From: Chaunax sp. Z400
Taxonomy: Eukaryota; Chordata; Actinopteri; Lophiiformes; Chaunacidae
Assembly (NCBI GenBank): GCA_037577475.1
Contig: CM075187.1
Location: 2,915,046 to 2,979,045, forward strand
Direction of reading: 5' to 3'
DNA: 64,000 nucleotides
Under the pieces are notes generated by a model. It saw only the letters and a list, made by a program, of their open reading frames with translations. It searched no databases and had not been told where the DNA came from. The position numbers and the translations under genes are program-made. Of this stretch, positions 13,468 through 26,330 are shown in pieces; position 1 is the stretch's first letter; each line of letters starts with the position of its first letter.

Positions 13468-13550
13468 AGTGGTTAAAGTGCGCCCCATGTACCGAGGCTG
13501 TAGTCCTCTATAGCCTCGGTACAGGCTATATAGGCTACAGTCCTCCGGAT
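13468..13550 (+). mobile_element. SINE-head fragment with internal inverted repeat
   Basis: It contains AGTGGTTAAAGTGCGCCCC followed by ATGTACCGAGGC, the head of the family seen at 47.4 and 60.3 kb. The head then folds back: GTACCGAGGCT at 13489-13499 and AGCCTCGGTAC at 13512-13522 form an 11-bp perfect inverted repeat with a 12-nt loop. The B-box body is absent. Confidence 0.55.
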
Positions 13551-13559
13551 CACGACATT

Positions 13560-13890
13560 ATCCGCTAACTTTGTCCTCCATTTCTGCATCAACGTCCTAC
13601 TGATACGCTGTTTTTACGATACAGCGTCACGCTAATTTCTCGCCTGCGATGAAATTTATCATGCAAAGATGTAAAAAAAACAGCTAATTTTGTGTCTTTG
13701 CACCTGTGTGAAAAATTTGCTTTGCGTTTGATATCAACACACCGTTATACATCACACCTATTTTGCTGGCAGAACAGCAGCATGCTATTTAAAATCACAA
13801 ACTGGGGGCACCGTTGGTTCGTTCAGTGTAAGTAAACAAAGGTGGAGGGTCTTCATTGTGGTGCTTTTACACAACCGTTGTGTAAAAAAT
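13560..13890 (+). repeat. dispersed repeat shared with 23.0 kb
   Basis: Carries GTTGGTTCGTTCAGTGTAAG and GTGGAGGGTCTTCATTGTGG. The upstream part (GATACGCTGTTTTTACGATA) has a small inverted repeat. Confidence 0.4.
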
Positions 13891-14237
13891 GGCCGCTGAT
13901 GACAGATTTAGATGTAAATCAGACCCCATCCAGTAACCACAGAGAGGTTTCCCTCTGACAGGCTGGACCTGGGCCTTTCTGATGCCGTCTTAAGGAATGG
14001 AGTGGAGGATTGTGGGAGCCCGTCTCGGCCCAGTTCCCCTGCTCGGCTCACATTCCCCGGGTGAACCCGTGTCCTGGGGCCAGTTGGGCGGCACAGTCTC
14101 ATGTCTCAAGTCCTCACAGTTCACTGGGCCCTTTAAAGTGAGCACACCCACTGGGGGCCCTCAGGACTACAAAAACTACAAACACTGGGATGTCCAGGCT
14201 ATCTGAGACACACTGATGCACACTTGCATGCACACGT

Positions 14238-14238
<1 letters not shown>

Positions 14239-14317
<79 letters not shown>
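14239..14317. repeat. (CA)n microsatellite
   Basis: Uninterrupted CA dinucleotides, 79 bp. Open frames here are repeat artefacts. Confidence 0.97.
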
Positions 14318-14319
<2 letters not shown>

Positions 14320-17300
14320 TTAACAGCCCATTTATCCCTGATACAATGGAGACACAATAGAAGAGACAAAGATGTTATCTGCATATTATCAAACGTGTTA
14401 GTTTCTTATTCCATGCCTTAAAAATCGACGTCAGTTCTCTGGAATATTCCTCTTTTTCCCATATTTTCCTCAGATCCTCAGATGGTGATTGGAGGGAAAT
14501 GTCAGGGAGCGGGATCGGCTTTCAGACATGGCACACTCCGGTGAACATACGCACCGAGATCAAAGTGAGCCCTTTGCCTACCGCAGCGCATCCCCAACAG
14601 ATCTGACAAAGTGCCCCCATTGTGTGACCCCGACCCATTACTGATAATGGATCGCCTCCAGAACCGCCCCCTCGGAGGCCGAACTGGCCCTGCACACCGA
14701 GCTGCGGTCTGAGCAGCTGATGAACACACACGATATGACATGTCAACTTTCATGCAGTATGACAGCCTCAAACACGTTAGGAGACGGTTTTCTTTCTCTT
14801 CACTGTGTCCCGTCAAGAATGTGTTTTTCATTCTTACCAGATATCTTCACGGGTCAGGCTAATCACTTTTTCCACTGCAGCTATGTGTTTATTATAGAGG
14901 GAGACTGCAGAACAGGAGTAGTCGACTAAAACCACAAGAGGTCCAGTGAATCAACCCTCCTCCCTTTAGTTTGATACCTAAAAAAATACGGCTCCTGCTT
15001 TTTTCCAGACTTAAAAAAAACACTTTAGTTGACATTTTTATTGAAAAAAAGCATAAAATATTCAGTTTTGCAGAAACATGTTTTGACATAACTAATCTGT
15101 AACAGTTATCTTTATCTGTTTTTGGACACTTCCTCTGTCTTCCAGGCTGCTTTGGTGAAGATATAAAATTATTAAGAAACTCAAAAATGCAAAAAAAAAT
15201 ACAATGTCTATACAGGACAAATATGGAAAAACAAACTGAAATAAAATCTTGAGCTCTAAATTTTCATTGTAAATAAATTCCTTCAGTCCATAAAAACATG
15301 ACAGCCTCAGATGAAAACAATAAAGTGTTCTTTTAGGCTGAATCGAGCTTTACAATCACTTAAGATGACTTTGATATGAGAAAAGACAGGAATATTTCAG
15401 ACCATCACAAAATACACATTTGTGCAGAATAATGTCATCCACAGGTGTTTGGCTTAGAAATACTTTCATACCACTTATCATACTCACATAATTTACTTTT
15501 AAATCTTGTCGATCTAATAGACAATTTTACCCCAAAGACACGGAACACAAAGCTATGATTTAACTTTGTCAAAGACAAATAGCATTAAGTTTAATAACTG
15601 TAACTGACGCATATATGCTTGTAAATACAAAGACAGGAACATGTGTATGCTAATAATCTAAGTCATTATTAGACTAGATTTAACATGATGATAAACATGT
15701 GTGACTAAGTCCATTTTTGCTTTATCTATCCGTTATGACTGGATCCAGCTAACACACATCATACTTTGTCACTTTGCACTGCCGTGTGCGTACGAGCCAT
15801 CATGAGCATAACGTGTCTGATTGCTATATGTACACCCCAGTAATGGCGGCTGCATGTAAACCCGAACTATTCTATTGGTAGTGGAGGGATCCAGATGATG
15901 ATTTCCAGTTTTTCCTCGCCACTGTCACCAAATGTTGGCTGATGTGTAGAATAAAGAGTTCACAGTCTAGACCTGCTCTTCTAAATCTTGAGTTAACTTT
16001 TGTTGTGATTTGTTGCTATATATTTAAAAAAACAAATCGACTTGTCTTTTCCCCGTTGTGTCAAAAGGCTTCGCGGTCCAGACTGGATCTCGCAGCCCGG
16101 ATTTGGCCCTGGGGGCCACTGCTGCACAGCTTCAAAGACAGAACAATTGCCAAGTTTTGGCGAGTTCCTTCCAGTTGTTTGATTTTTCTGCTGAAGCAGC
16201 AACGCACAGGATTTGGTTTCCATCTGAGGTATTTATTTCACACACATCTGTGAGCGCTCAGTGCTTTAAATTCTGCTTTATCTCGTTTTGTCAGAGCTGC
16301 AGATTATTCCAGTGTGGTGTCACTGTGTGTCATTGTTTGTTGTCAAACACCTGAAAGTATGTCACACCTGTGAAAGTGGTGTGTTCGCGTGTTTCTTGTG
16401 TACTGATTGAAACTATGTGCACACACTCTGCAGCCTCATTCATAGCCTCAGGCTTTATTCTCAGTCCCTCCCTCCCTCATAATTACCTCAGTGATCAAGG
16501 TTAGAGCAGTAGTAAAGCACACTAACCCTTTAACCTCCGGTGAACTCTCCCATTAGTCCACCTTAGGAGCTGATGCACGGTGTCAAACACTGTCGCCTGC
16601 AACAAGCCTGTGAATTAGTCTTGGCATGAATCTGAGAGACGGCTCTGAAAGGCAGCCCATGAATCAGACGCTGCAGCAGAGACAGGGAGAGCGTGAGGGG
16701 GTCAAAAATGCAGCGTTATCAAACTACCCCCATCTCTCTTACCCCCTGCTTGGACTTACTGAAACAGGACAGACTCCCACAACGCACCCTGCCATTCTGC
16801 CAGCCCCGAGGGCTCCTCCAGACAGCTCAGGAATTCGGGATAGGGATCCGACAAGGTCTACAGCTGGGAGGAGAATTCCTACCATCCTCTGTTCGGCCCT
16901 CTTATTGTCTGGCCCTGGCATCCCGGTGTTCGCTGTCTGGTTGTCGTCCGTGTTTTTGATATTGTTGTTTTTTTGCTCAAGGGCAAAGGTCACGCAGGCT
17001 GTGACATTCGAGTTTGACTGGAAATGAATTGCAAACAGCGGCCGTGATAAAGGTGAAAATTTAAACTGCAGAAAAACAGAGTGGATGAAGAGAGCCTTTG
17101 TTATTAGCAAGAATGCTAATGTCAGCCTCACAGTTATTGAGAATTATCTCTAAAATGAACATGTGATTAGTGTTTGTCAAAGGCAAAAATTAAAGAGCGA
17201 ACATTTCTAGAAGCAGATGAGAGGCTAAATGATGAATCAAGGAGGCTGCCATCTTTTTACACCCTGATCCAAGCTTTGTAGGGTGCAGTAAACACACTAC

Positions 17301-17945
17301 ATTCCAGGGGGCAGTATTGAACTAAGAGAGAAACACTAGGGCAGTGTGGAGGCTGAACACTTGGTAGGTTAAAGGCAAATAATCTGATTGATAAGTCAGA
17401 TTTGGATACTCTCTAAGCGTTTATATCTGATCCTGGAGCTGGAAGAAGGGCCAAAATTCACTTTGTCACACGATCCTGTTCTTTCATACATTTGTTAAGT
17501 AAAGTAAGGGGTGAGAATGATCAGATAAACCAGCCATTATGCAAAATGTCACTGCAGCGCTCAATAAGGTAATTTCAGTTTTGACAAGCGTGACAAAGAT
17601 TACATTTTGAAGTATTTTGACTGTTTTTTCAGGTTCAAATAAAAGTAGATTAGATCAACAAAGAGAAACTATAACAGATCATTTGAGCAGAAATAGCTAA
17701 ATTAGCCACCAGTGCCAAATTTCCATTCAATGGATCTTAAATAAAGAATCCAAGGGGAGATAAACGATTGCACTGTCACTCTGAAAATCAGCCCGGTGAC
17801 AGAATAAAAGCAGTGTTCACAGCTGAGGCCATAGTGTTGCCGTCACACAGACTTCAGGCTGCGTGATGGACAGATCAGATGGACCGCGCAGATATTAGGA
17901 CAGGGAGGAGGATATGACTGGGATGCAGATGAGGCTTGTCAGAGG

Positions 17946-17948
<3 letters not shown>
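14318..17948. other. intergenic, no gene seen
   Basis: Largely unique sequence. GC-richer parts at 14.5-14.72 kb and 16.6-17.1 kb give overlapping frames up to about 130 codons without recognisable domains. Confidence 0.5.

Positions 17949-18027
<79 letters not shown>
17949..18027. repeat. (GT)n microsatellite
   Basis: Uninterrupted GT dinucleotides, 79 bp. Confidence 0.97.
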
Positions 18028-18029
<2 letters not shown>

Positions 18030-18834
18030 GTCGAGGAGGAGGGAGGGCGGGTGTTCATATCCAGGGAGACTGGGCGAGCAGCAGTATGCAGGTGGTGGCT
18101 GGCTGGTGCTCCTCAGCTGGGCCTGCCGCCAGCTTGGCCCCCGGGTGCCCCGCTTTGAATTCAGGCCTTTGTTCCGCCCCCGGGGAGGTCAGACAAATTC
18201 ACGTCTCATCATACACTGAGATAGCAACGATACGAGTAATGACTCAGCTGCAATTTCAACCCAGTCGCCTCGGCTGTAAAAAATGTTGGTCATGTCATGA
18301 GGCGTGATCTAAAAAAAATAAATAAAAAATTACCATGTTTTAGTGTAAACGTGAAAAATTGATGAGATTTTTGCACAATTCTGGAGCCGTGGAGCAGTTT
18401 GAATGTTGTTGTTTATCACTTGTGTTGTGTTTGTATTACCTTTATTGTATTATTATGTTTTTATATTAATATGTTGTTGTTTTTTTAAAGACAGCCTGCT
18501 CTGAACAGCTCTTCCCTCTTTAAATAAAGGTGGATGATGAAATCTTGAATAATAAGTAACAAATATATTACAAGTGTTTATGTGTTCATGTGATATTTAA
18601 TGTTAAGTAGGAAATAAAAAGACATATTAACTCATTATGTGGTTCCCATTTGTCCAATATACTAACATGTAAAAGGAGATGATTATTTGAATGTAAAAAA
18701 AATCTTGAAATCTCTTGTGATGTCCTTAAAGTAAGTTTATAAGGATTGGGTTTACATAAGCAGTGGAAAATATGAATAAATATAAAAAGTAAATATATAA
18801 GTAAACAATAAAATGTTGCTCTATCAGTGTTTGA

Positions 18835-18835
<1 letters not shown>

Positions 18836-18882
<47 letters not shown>

Positions 18883-18905
18883 TTTATTTATAGAGCACTT
18901 TTAAT
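18836..18905. repeat. (AAT)n microsatellite plus repeat tail
   Basis: About 15 AAT units are followed by TTTTATTTATAGAGCACTTT, a motif I associate with the end of a widespread fish repeat. Confidence 0.6.
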
Positions 18906-21804
18906 ATGCATGGATATTAATCAGAGCAGTTTCTTGATTCCTACATATCTTATTAAATTCACCGTTCTGAGGTCGGTGCATTTAACCTGGATTACTGTGT
19001 TTTATATCAAAATTTGCAGAATAATCTCAATTTTCTGTAGAATCAGGCTCCATTCGTCCCAGAGAAATGTGTCAAGAAATAATTTGGCTCAAAAGACGAA
19101 ATTTTTCACTCCAATTTTTGAAATTCTTGTGAAAACAAACCTTTTCTCAAGTTTGTTTTCATGCTTCAAACAGGTTTACCAAAGACCTGGGTTCACAGAA
19201 GTGATGGAATATTTGAAGATTTAAGTATGATAACTGTCAAAAAATGAAACGTTGTCTTATGTTTTTGTTTGTTTTTTTAAGTAGAAGTGATGTCACCAAA
19301 TGTTAGAAGGAGGTTTGAGGCCTCTTCTCTGCATCCTATTGGTTGCTGTGAGTCTCTTACAATCTTGAAAGAATATGGATAAAGAGGAGAGTCAAGCAAC
19401 AATCAAACCACATTTCTGCACCACTTTATCACAGATATATGAACAGAAACATCTCAAATACAAACACACTCATCCATAGAGCTCAGAGGGTTAATCTGAC
19501 TGTAACTTCTGACGTCTTAATCGGCGCTCAGTCTGCACCCAAACAGTATTTCATGTTTTCTGGAGGGACTGGTGCGTCAGTGGCCTGGGTGGCGGCCCAC
19601 TTAGACCCAGTCTGACCAGTGGACAGGCTCTAATGAGAAGCAGGAGCGGTGAGGTGGGAGTGGGACTGGCTCTAGGGAAGGGTCACATGGGGTTAACTAT
19701 CAAAGATGAGTGCAAACCTATCCCTGTGGAAAAGACGGCGAGGAAAACATCACCCTGCACATGCTAAGCTCCCCAAACTGGGAGTTCCTCCGCTTAATTA
19801 ATCCAAGACACAAACCGCTACACACCCACGGACGAAATGTGTAGCCTCACTCTGCAGAGCAGCCAATGCTTACACACTTTAATGTCACGGCCACTTTTAT
19901 CAACAGTTTTAAAGCTTTAAAGTCATTAAATTATCAGCTCCGGTTTAAAAACAAAACAAAAAAAGTGAAGCATTTCTGTGTGTTTAGATATTTACAGATA
20001 AATATGAAAATTGTTTTATTATGAAAGTTGGAAACACATTTACAGATAGAAATCAGAGAACACAAACCTCCCCATTATGTCCTTCCACTTAAAACCAACA
20101 GCCCCCTGATAGGCTGACCCTCATCATGTGACTCCTGGACCCTGAAAACCTGCCCCTAGAATCTGGATCACATTGGTATCCTTATTAGTCTGATAGTTAT
20201 TCTAGAAAAACCAGATGTCATTAAACTAATGGTTTTATTCAGGATCTTGATCAGGAACCTTTGAAAATACATCAATCACGGCATTATATGAAGTTAGAAG
20301 TACAAATCTTGAAATTGCTCCTATCTTGCATTAGTAAATAACCCTTTAGAGGAATTCTGGACCGGATCACCACCAAAATATAACAAATGAACCAAAATCC
20401 AATCAAGACATTTGGCTAATCATGCTAACAGAGAGACAAACCAACGCCCTCCTTTGTTGGAGAGACAGATGCGGAAGTGCAGAGTTGGCCTAATTTGACA
20501 AATCTTTACTGCAATAATTAAACAGTACTTTAATTCAAGATTTACTGTCATTTTTAAACCAGTTTCATATCAGTATCAGTTGGTTCTTGCTGTCGGCACC
20601 TGTTGACATTTCTAAACCTTAAAATCTTAAAGGAACACGAGCTGCCAGGTCTGTCTTCTCAAACACATCCATCATAAAGTCTAAAGCATGCCATTATCTG
20701 CTGATGTTCATCAGCACATTTTTTTTTTACAACAAAATGCAAACAACTACAGCTGTCGACACAAAAAAACTCCTGCAGCATTTCTCAGAGAAGGAACTGG
20801 CACAAACACAACTTAATTTTTTTCCAGATATGCTGCAGCGACACACACTCACAGCTACTAATTTGCAATCGATCCTTCCCATCTCCGCTGCTCGGCTCTT
20901 GCTGCAACCCTCACATTGAGAGCCTTTCGTCACAGCAACACATTAGTTTCCCTCCACTTGTCCAGACAAGGATTTCACTAGTAATGGCCATGTAATGGCC
21001 TACAGCTCCTTGGGCATAAGCTGTAAAGGCTATATTATCGAACAGCCACCTCTTGACTGACAATTCGTACACGTCTGTAGAAATTGCCAGGTGGCAACTG
21101 GAACTGTCCGCTCAATCAGTCAAATTGACCATAAGACTGCCAAGAATGGGGCTGATGAAAGAGAAAGTGAACGCCTCGTGAGACATGTCAGAAGGCCGCA
21201 ATCAGTTCAACAGACGGGACTCTGTCAGCTCTCACCGTGTGGAGCAGCTTCAGATGCCTCGGAGCGAACAAAGCTCCGTGTTCAGACAGGCAGAACCTTT
21301 TTCACACCAGCTCCTCTCCTATCAAAGAGGAGGACAGACAATTATCATTAACTCGTTTGATTTCTATGAAAACTCATTATGACATTGTTCGTGCTGACAG
21401 TTTACACACTCGGTAAGCCGTGGAAGTCGTCTATTTAGCTGATTTTGGACAAAATTCAACCTTTCAGACGTCAGCGGTGGGATCGCCGCGATGCCATTAG
21501 CTGCAGGATCTTTGCCGTGAATGCTAAACATGGCTGGCAGCTGTCTCTGCAGATCCAGCAAAGCAGCGGCGCCCCGGTTGCACTTTGCATATTTATGTTT
21601 TAATTGTGTTACAACCCGCCTGGTCTATTAATGTTGCTCTGTTCCAATTGCTGGAGTGACACAAATATGCAGTGTTCCCCCGTCAGCTCTGGTGTGCATC
21701 TGTTTGCTCAGGCATGCAGCTTACAGGAGAGGACGTTGAAGGATGGCCTGTTATTCTGCAACCGCCTGGAATACATGAAAACTTGTGTTGCATCATCTGT
21801 ATTT
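18906..21804. other. intergenic, no gene seen
   Basis: Unique sequence with no coding signal apart from chance frames. Includes an eroded R1 fragment (listed separately). Confidence 0.5.
20180..20470 (-). repeat. dispersed repeat family R1 fragment, opposite orientation
   Basis: GGACCGGATCACCACCAAAA and ATGCTAACAGAGAGACAAAC resemble eroded reverse-orientation R1. Confidence 0.35.
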
Positions 21805-22080
21805 ACCTCCACCAACAGGTTTTCATGTGTCTGTTGGTTTGTTAGCAGCATTAAAATTTCCACACAACTTTGATTTCCAGGAACTTCGTTTGAAGGATGG
21901 GGAAAGAACCAGGAAAGAAACAAACTTCTGATGGGGATACAGATGAAGGGGCAGAACCAGGAACGTCTTTTTTTTTAAAAACAGGAAATATTACGACATT
22001 TTTCTTAATTTCTCAGGAAAGAATCGATGAATCCTGATTTATCTTATGCAGGTATGTGAGGACAGGGATCTCAGGGATAT
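21805..22080 (+). repeat. dispersed repeat family R1 fragment
   Basis: It starts ACCTCCACCAACAGGTTTTC and GTTTGTTAGCAGCATTAA and continues with GAAGGATGGGGAAAGAACCA, the R1 head and middle. Confidence 0.5.
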
Positions 22081-22939
22081 ACTGGTTTGGGTATGACTAT
22101 GGATCAAATGATTCCGGCCAGAGAATTGATTCAGAGGATGTGATCTTCATTTAAGGAAGGTTACTGTAGCTTGCATGTTATGTTCAAGTGTTAAAATTAA
22201 GTATTGTTCATTTCTGATAGTGTCAAACTATCCGTTTAATCTGCCAAATGGCTCGAAGATCCAATCATGTGGCCAGAAGTAAGTAACTGACACCCCAGAT
22301 CGGTTTACCCATGATTCTATGCAAACATTTAAATCTCTAACGGCCTATGAAAATGTTAAATGTTGACACGATCGCAAGATCGACGAAGAATCAGCCTTTT
22401 TTTTTTTTTTTTTAAACAAAAGTGATCCCATCTCAGCGTCTCAGAGATAAGACCCAACAACCTTTGGTGAATCTTCATTAAACAAGCGGAGTACATGTAT
22501 GGAGGGATGACCTTTGAATAAACTTTATCAATATACATTTCAATATAGATTTATTATATTAATCATCTCAAAATATCTACAATGGATTGATTCAACGTAC
22601 GTTTCGGTTTCTAAAATCATTCTGAAAAATATGAGTCGTCACATTTAGAACCAGGATCTTCATAGTCGTCCATGATCCAATCTGTTCTGTTGATGGTTTT
22701 TGGGCATCCAATGGAATTTAAGCCCAGAGCCTGTCTTGAAACGATCAACACACCCAACAGGATAGAACCAAATTTGGAGAATTCCTGTCATCAATTCAAA
22801 TGTGAACACAAACCTTTATAAAATCTGCCTCGTTTGTTGGTATTACTGGTATTCAAACCTCGTTTGACCATTGCTTTAATACTACTGAAGAACTGGGCTG
22901 CATCATGTGATCAGTGCAAGGACATCACCAGGGTAATTC

Positions 22940-23160
22940 CTATTGACACACTGCTGTGCTATAAGTCCCTCCTCTTTTGATTGCAGCACAATGGAGCGGA
23001 GTTACGCTGTCATTGGTTTGTTCAGTGTAAATAAACAAAAGGCGATGAAGAGGAGGATCTTCTTTGCTTTAGTACAGAGCGATCTCTGATGGATTAAAAT
23101 ACGTATTTGTAGAAGGCGACTCCTTTATTTAGCTGCTCTAAGCTAACAGCTAAACAGACG
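22940..23160 (+). repeat. dispersed repeat shared with 13.8 kb
   Basis: CATTGGTTTGTTCAGTGTAA followed by ATAAACAAA matches CGTTGGTTCGTTCAGTGTAA and GTAAACAAAGG at about 13.81 kb, each followed by GAGGATCTTC or GAGGGTCTTC. Two copies of one family. Confidence 0.5.
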
Positions 23161-23272
23161 TGTTGGATTGTTCACTCCTGGCAAACAGAGAATAATGTTG
23201 TCGTTTCCATCATGGATTCCAACGCCGCCGCATCACAACACTCTGAACCTCAGCTCCAGACGTCAGACCAGA

Positions 23273-23273
<1 letters not shown>

Positions 23274-23345
<72 letters not shown>
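23274..23345. repeat. (TG)n microsatellite
   Basis: Uninterrupted TG dinucleotides, 72 bp. Confidence 0.97.
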
Positions 23346-23346
<1 letters not shown>

Positions 23347-23829
23347 TCCATCGTGTTTGGAATGATTCATATCAACTTTGAGGATTAATGACTGTGTTCC
23401 TCCCTTCAGAGACATTGAAGTGGTTTACATGTCCTCCATCGTCCCAGACGGTGTGAACACAAACTGTAGACCAAGAGGATGGAATCCAACGTTCCCAAGG
23501 CAAGCTAACAAGAAACGTCAAGAAGAGGCATGCACCTTCAAAGGCCAAGCCACAGGCAAGGGTTTGTGGGTAGGTTTGTGCTCTGTGCAATGGCAGCTCT
23601 CTGTCGGGGCTTGCTGCCTCCTCCTGAGCCTCCAGTCCCAAAACACCTGAAGAAAAAAATCAGGTCTGTCTGTCAATCAGAGGGTTGACACCTCAGCTGC
23701 ATGACTCACACTCCTCTGTTCATGTCAGGATTCATATAGATATAAAATCACATGAAAAGAAATAAACTTACAACTGTTTTTAAAGGTGAAATCTTCACTA
23801 TAGACTCATTTTCTGCTCTCCAGGTCAGG

Positions 23830-24235
23830 AACCTTCTGCATTTCTGTTAGGATATCTTCTGTGTTTTCAAGTTGCTCTTCAGCCTCATCCAGCCCTGTGT
23901 TCGTTTTTTTTTTTTTACCATTTCCACCATTATGTCCTCCAAATGCTCTTTATTTTCCTGGTGAAAACCCCTCAACTCTCCAAGAATTGGCTCCAAATCC
24001 ACCGTCCCGTCGTGAGGCATTAATATCACTACACCCGCATGTTTGCTAACATCAGCTGGTGAGAGGCTTCGAAGCTGTTTGGTTTCTTTATCGTGTTTTT
24101 CTTGCTTTTAAACCTGGTATCCATGATACCCCCCCTCTCTTTAGTTGAGTCTGATAGAAAATTCACACTTTTAGGGGGGATTAACACTTTGTAATCCATC
24201 GGGAGAGCTTCCACTACGCTGCCATCTTGTCAGCC
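23830..24235 (-). pseudogene. possible LINE ORF1 remnant
   Basis: On the minus strand, TGACAAGATGGCAGCGTAG-like sequence is followed by short frames. One contains ILGELRGFHQENKEHLEDIM then VEMVKKKKR, a charged heptad-like pattern reminiscent of the coiled coil of L1-type ORF1 proteins. The frame is interrupted and no reverse transcriptase is seen. The call is tentative. Confidence 0.35.
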
Positions 24236-24330
24236 AGGAAGTCCTTCACTATAGCCTCTAAAGCTAAAAGCGTTAGCGCACACCTCATCTGAGGAAGGTG
24301 CTCAAGCTAGAGCGTGTGTATGTATATACA
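24235..24330. mobile_element. fragment of the foldback MITE family
   Basis: A short internal piece with CTTCACTATAGCCTCTAAAG followed by CTAAAAGCGTTAGCGCAC and a GAAGGTGCTCAAGCTAG motif, matching the centre of the intronic copies. It is bounded by AT-rich repeat DNA. Confidence 0.45.
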
Positions 24331-24361
24331 GATGATACGATGAGATCATCATCAATGACAT

Positions 24362-24363
<2 letters not shown>

Positions 24364-24432
<69 letters not shown>
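24364..24432. repeat. (AT)n microsatellite, first of a pair
   Basis: Pure AT run of 69 bp, able to form a cruciform. Confidence 0.95.
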
Positions 24433-24435
<3 letters not shown>

Positions 24436-24540
24436 ATAATATTTAAAGATAACTATTTTGACATATATTTATAAGATAAAGATAATTGGATTACAAATTG
24501 ATATACAGTATATTTCTATAAGACAATTATTAATTAGTAA

Positions 24541-24543
<3 letters not shown>

Positions 24544-24602
<59 letters not shown>
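24544..24602. repeat. (AT)n microsatellite, second of a pair
   Basis: Pure AT run of 59 bp, 111 bp from the first. Confidence 0.95.
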
Positions 24603-24606
<4 letters not shown>

Positions 24607-24689
24607 GTTATAGAATAACAGAATATACTTTTCTTGAAATGACGATTGATACCACTTTCATGTCTGTTCATTAATTATATTGCTACTAC

Positions 24690-24900
24690 CAAAGGCTTAG
24701 TGCTAGCTGAGCTTAGCATAAATGATGAAAAAATGATAAAACAGCTCTTCTTCTGCAGTAACAAGATTTAAAGTTACTGTTCTTGGCTGAGACCTGACCT
24801 TTATGCTAAGCTAAGCTAAAGAGCTCCTGGTGGTCACCTTTCATTCACCATATCAATCTTTGTATTTAAGTATCAGAATGAAAGCAAACAAAACACACAT
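24690..24900. repeat. fragment of the TTAGCTTAG-type repeat
   Basis: Contains GCTAGCTGAGCTTAGCATAA and CTTTATGCTAAGCTAAGCTA, as in the 53.1-53.5 kb copy. Confidence 0.4.
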
Positions 24901-25689
24901 TAAATCACACAGGAATCAAACATCCTGCTCTTAAAGAGTCCATTTAATACAGGAGCCCCAGTCTGGCAACATCATGAATCTGGCAACGTAAAGTGTTTCA
25001 TGACAGAGTTTTACTTATTCTGTTACAAGGCTCCTGCTCAGTGGTTAGCGCTCAACGCCACGGAGCCGGTCACGTCTCGCTTGTCAGCAGAGGAAGTCAA
25101 CAGTGAGCTTTCAGTGAGGTGGGCACAGCCAGTCTGATGACATGTATGAAGGTGGGGGTGAGGAACGTGAACTCAGATACTGCCACACCATGTTGGGAGT
25201 CAGTCAGCAAGCGCCCCGAGGAAGCACGAGGACTTCAAGTTTCAGGAGCCTATTCACCGCCGTGAGGGTCTGACTGCACCAGGCAGGAGCTCTGAGAAAC
25301 CTGAACCCGGTGCAGAGCCACACGTGCTGATATGCACAGCAGAGAGAGGTGCACCGGCTGGGGCGAGGGCAGGGCGGAGGCTGGGATTAGGCCAGATATT
25401 ACTTCTTTCACAGTACATGGCTGTGTTCTGCTCCGGTGGCTCCACTTAGCTGACTGACTGTAGTGTAATCAATATTTACTCATAACGGCCACACTGGGAG
25501 GTCACGACCTTTGGTGTTCGTGACTGGTTCTAATCTTGAGTTAGAGCTCATAATCTGGATCGATTGAAGTGGGAAAAAAAAAAGTCTCTCCCTGAACAAT
25601 TACAGCGTTCAATGATTCCAGCGAATATGGAACTAGAACGGCTCACATGGAGCACATTCCCCCACCAAGACTCAACAATCTGACACTTG
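24901..25689. other. intergenic, no gene seen
   Basis: Unique, somewhat GC-rich sequence. No feature recognised. Confidence 0.5.
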
Positions 25690-26330
25690 TCTAAGCTTGA
25701 CTGACCCCACAACCACCCCTCCACAAAGTTTTGTGGAAATCGGTTCAGGAGTTTTTGCATAATTTGCACATTTATCAAAAATCTGGACCGAATTTTCACC
25801 GGACGCCTCATCAATTCACCAGGTTTAGTGGAAATCTGTCCGGTTGCTTTAGTGTAATTCTACTGACAAACAAACCAGTGAACCAATTTATGAATCCTAC
25901 TATGGCAACGCCCCGACCCGCCCTACTCTGCCTCTGATTTTCTTGGCATGACGACGTTTCTCACGTAATCCCTCACTGAAAGAACTTTTACTATGTGACA
26001 AACGTCATCGTCATACCAAGCCGATCGCAGGTAGAGCAGGGCGGGTCTTGGCGTGATCACAATAGGATTTGTAAAAAAAAAAAAAACATTTGACAATTTT
26101 TTGGTAATCCTGCTAACAAATAGACACATGATAAACAACATCGATCAACTCAGACATAAACTCAGACTCTCTGGATCCACACCCAAATTTAACGGGGGTC
26201 TATTCTGACCCAGGACCCGTCCTCCCACTATGGTTACTGGAAATCCATTCAGCAGTTTTTTCGTCATCCTGCTGAACCAACAAACAAACAAACAGACAGG
26301 TGTGAAAAGTTTAAGTTCTAAACATATGAC
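25690..26330 (-). repeat. dispersed repeat family R1, several opposite-orientation fragments
   Basis: Two R1-like ends (GTTTTGTGGAAATCGGTTCA and GGAAATCCATTCAGCAGTTT, the latter running into CAAACAAACAAACAGACAGG) flank a different segment. The pair GGGGCGTTGCCATAGTAGGA (as its complement) and GTCTTGGCGTGATCACAATA suggests an inverted repeat around 25.9-26.05 kb built on an AGGTAGAGCAGGGCGGG-like motif. Confidence 0.45.

Noticed and set aside
16626..17131. Frames of about 130 codons on both strands
   Set aside because: No recognisable domain. Overlapping frames on opposite strands point to composition, not coding.
17914..18219. Frames rich in Cys-Val repeats at GT microsatellites (also at 14.2, 23.2, 40.1, 50.2 and 62.3 kb)
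   Set aside because: Dinucleotide repeats read as protein; no gene.
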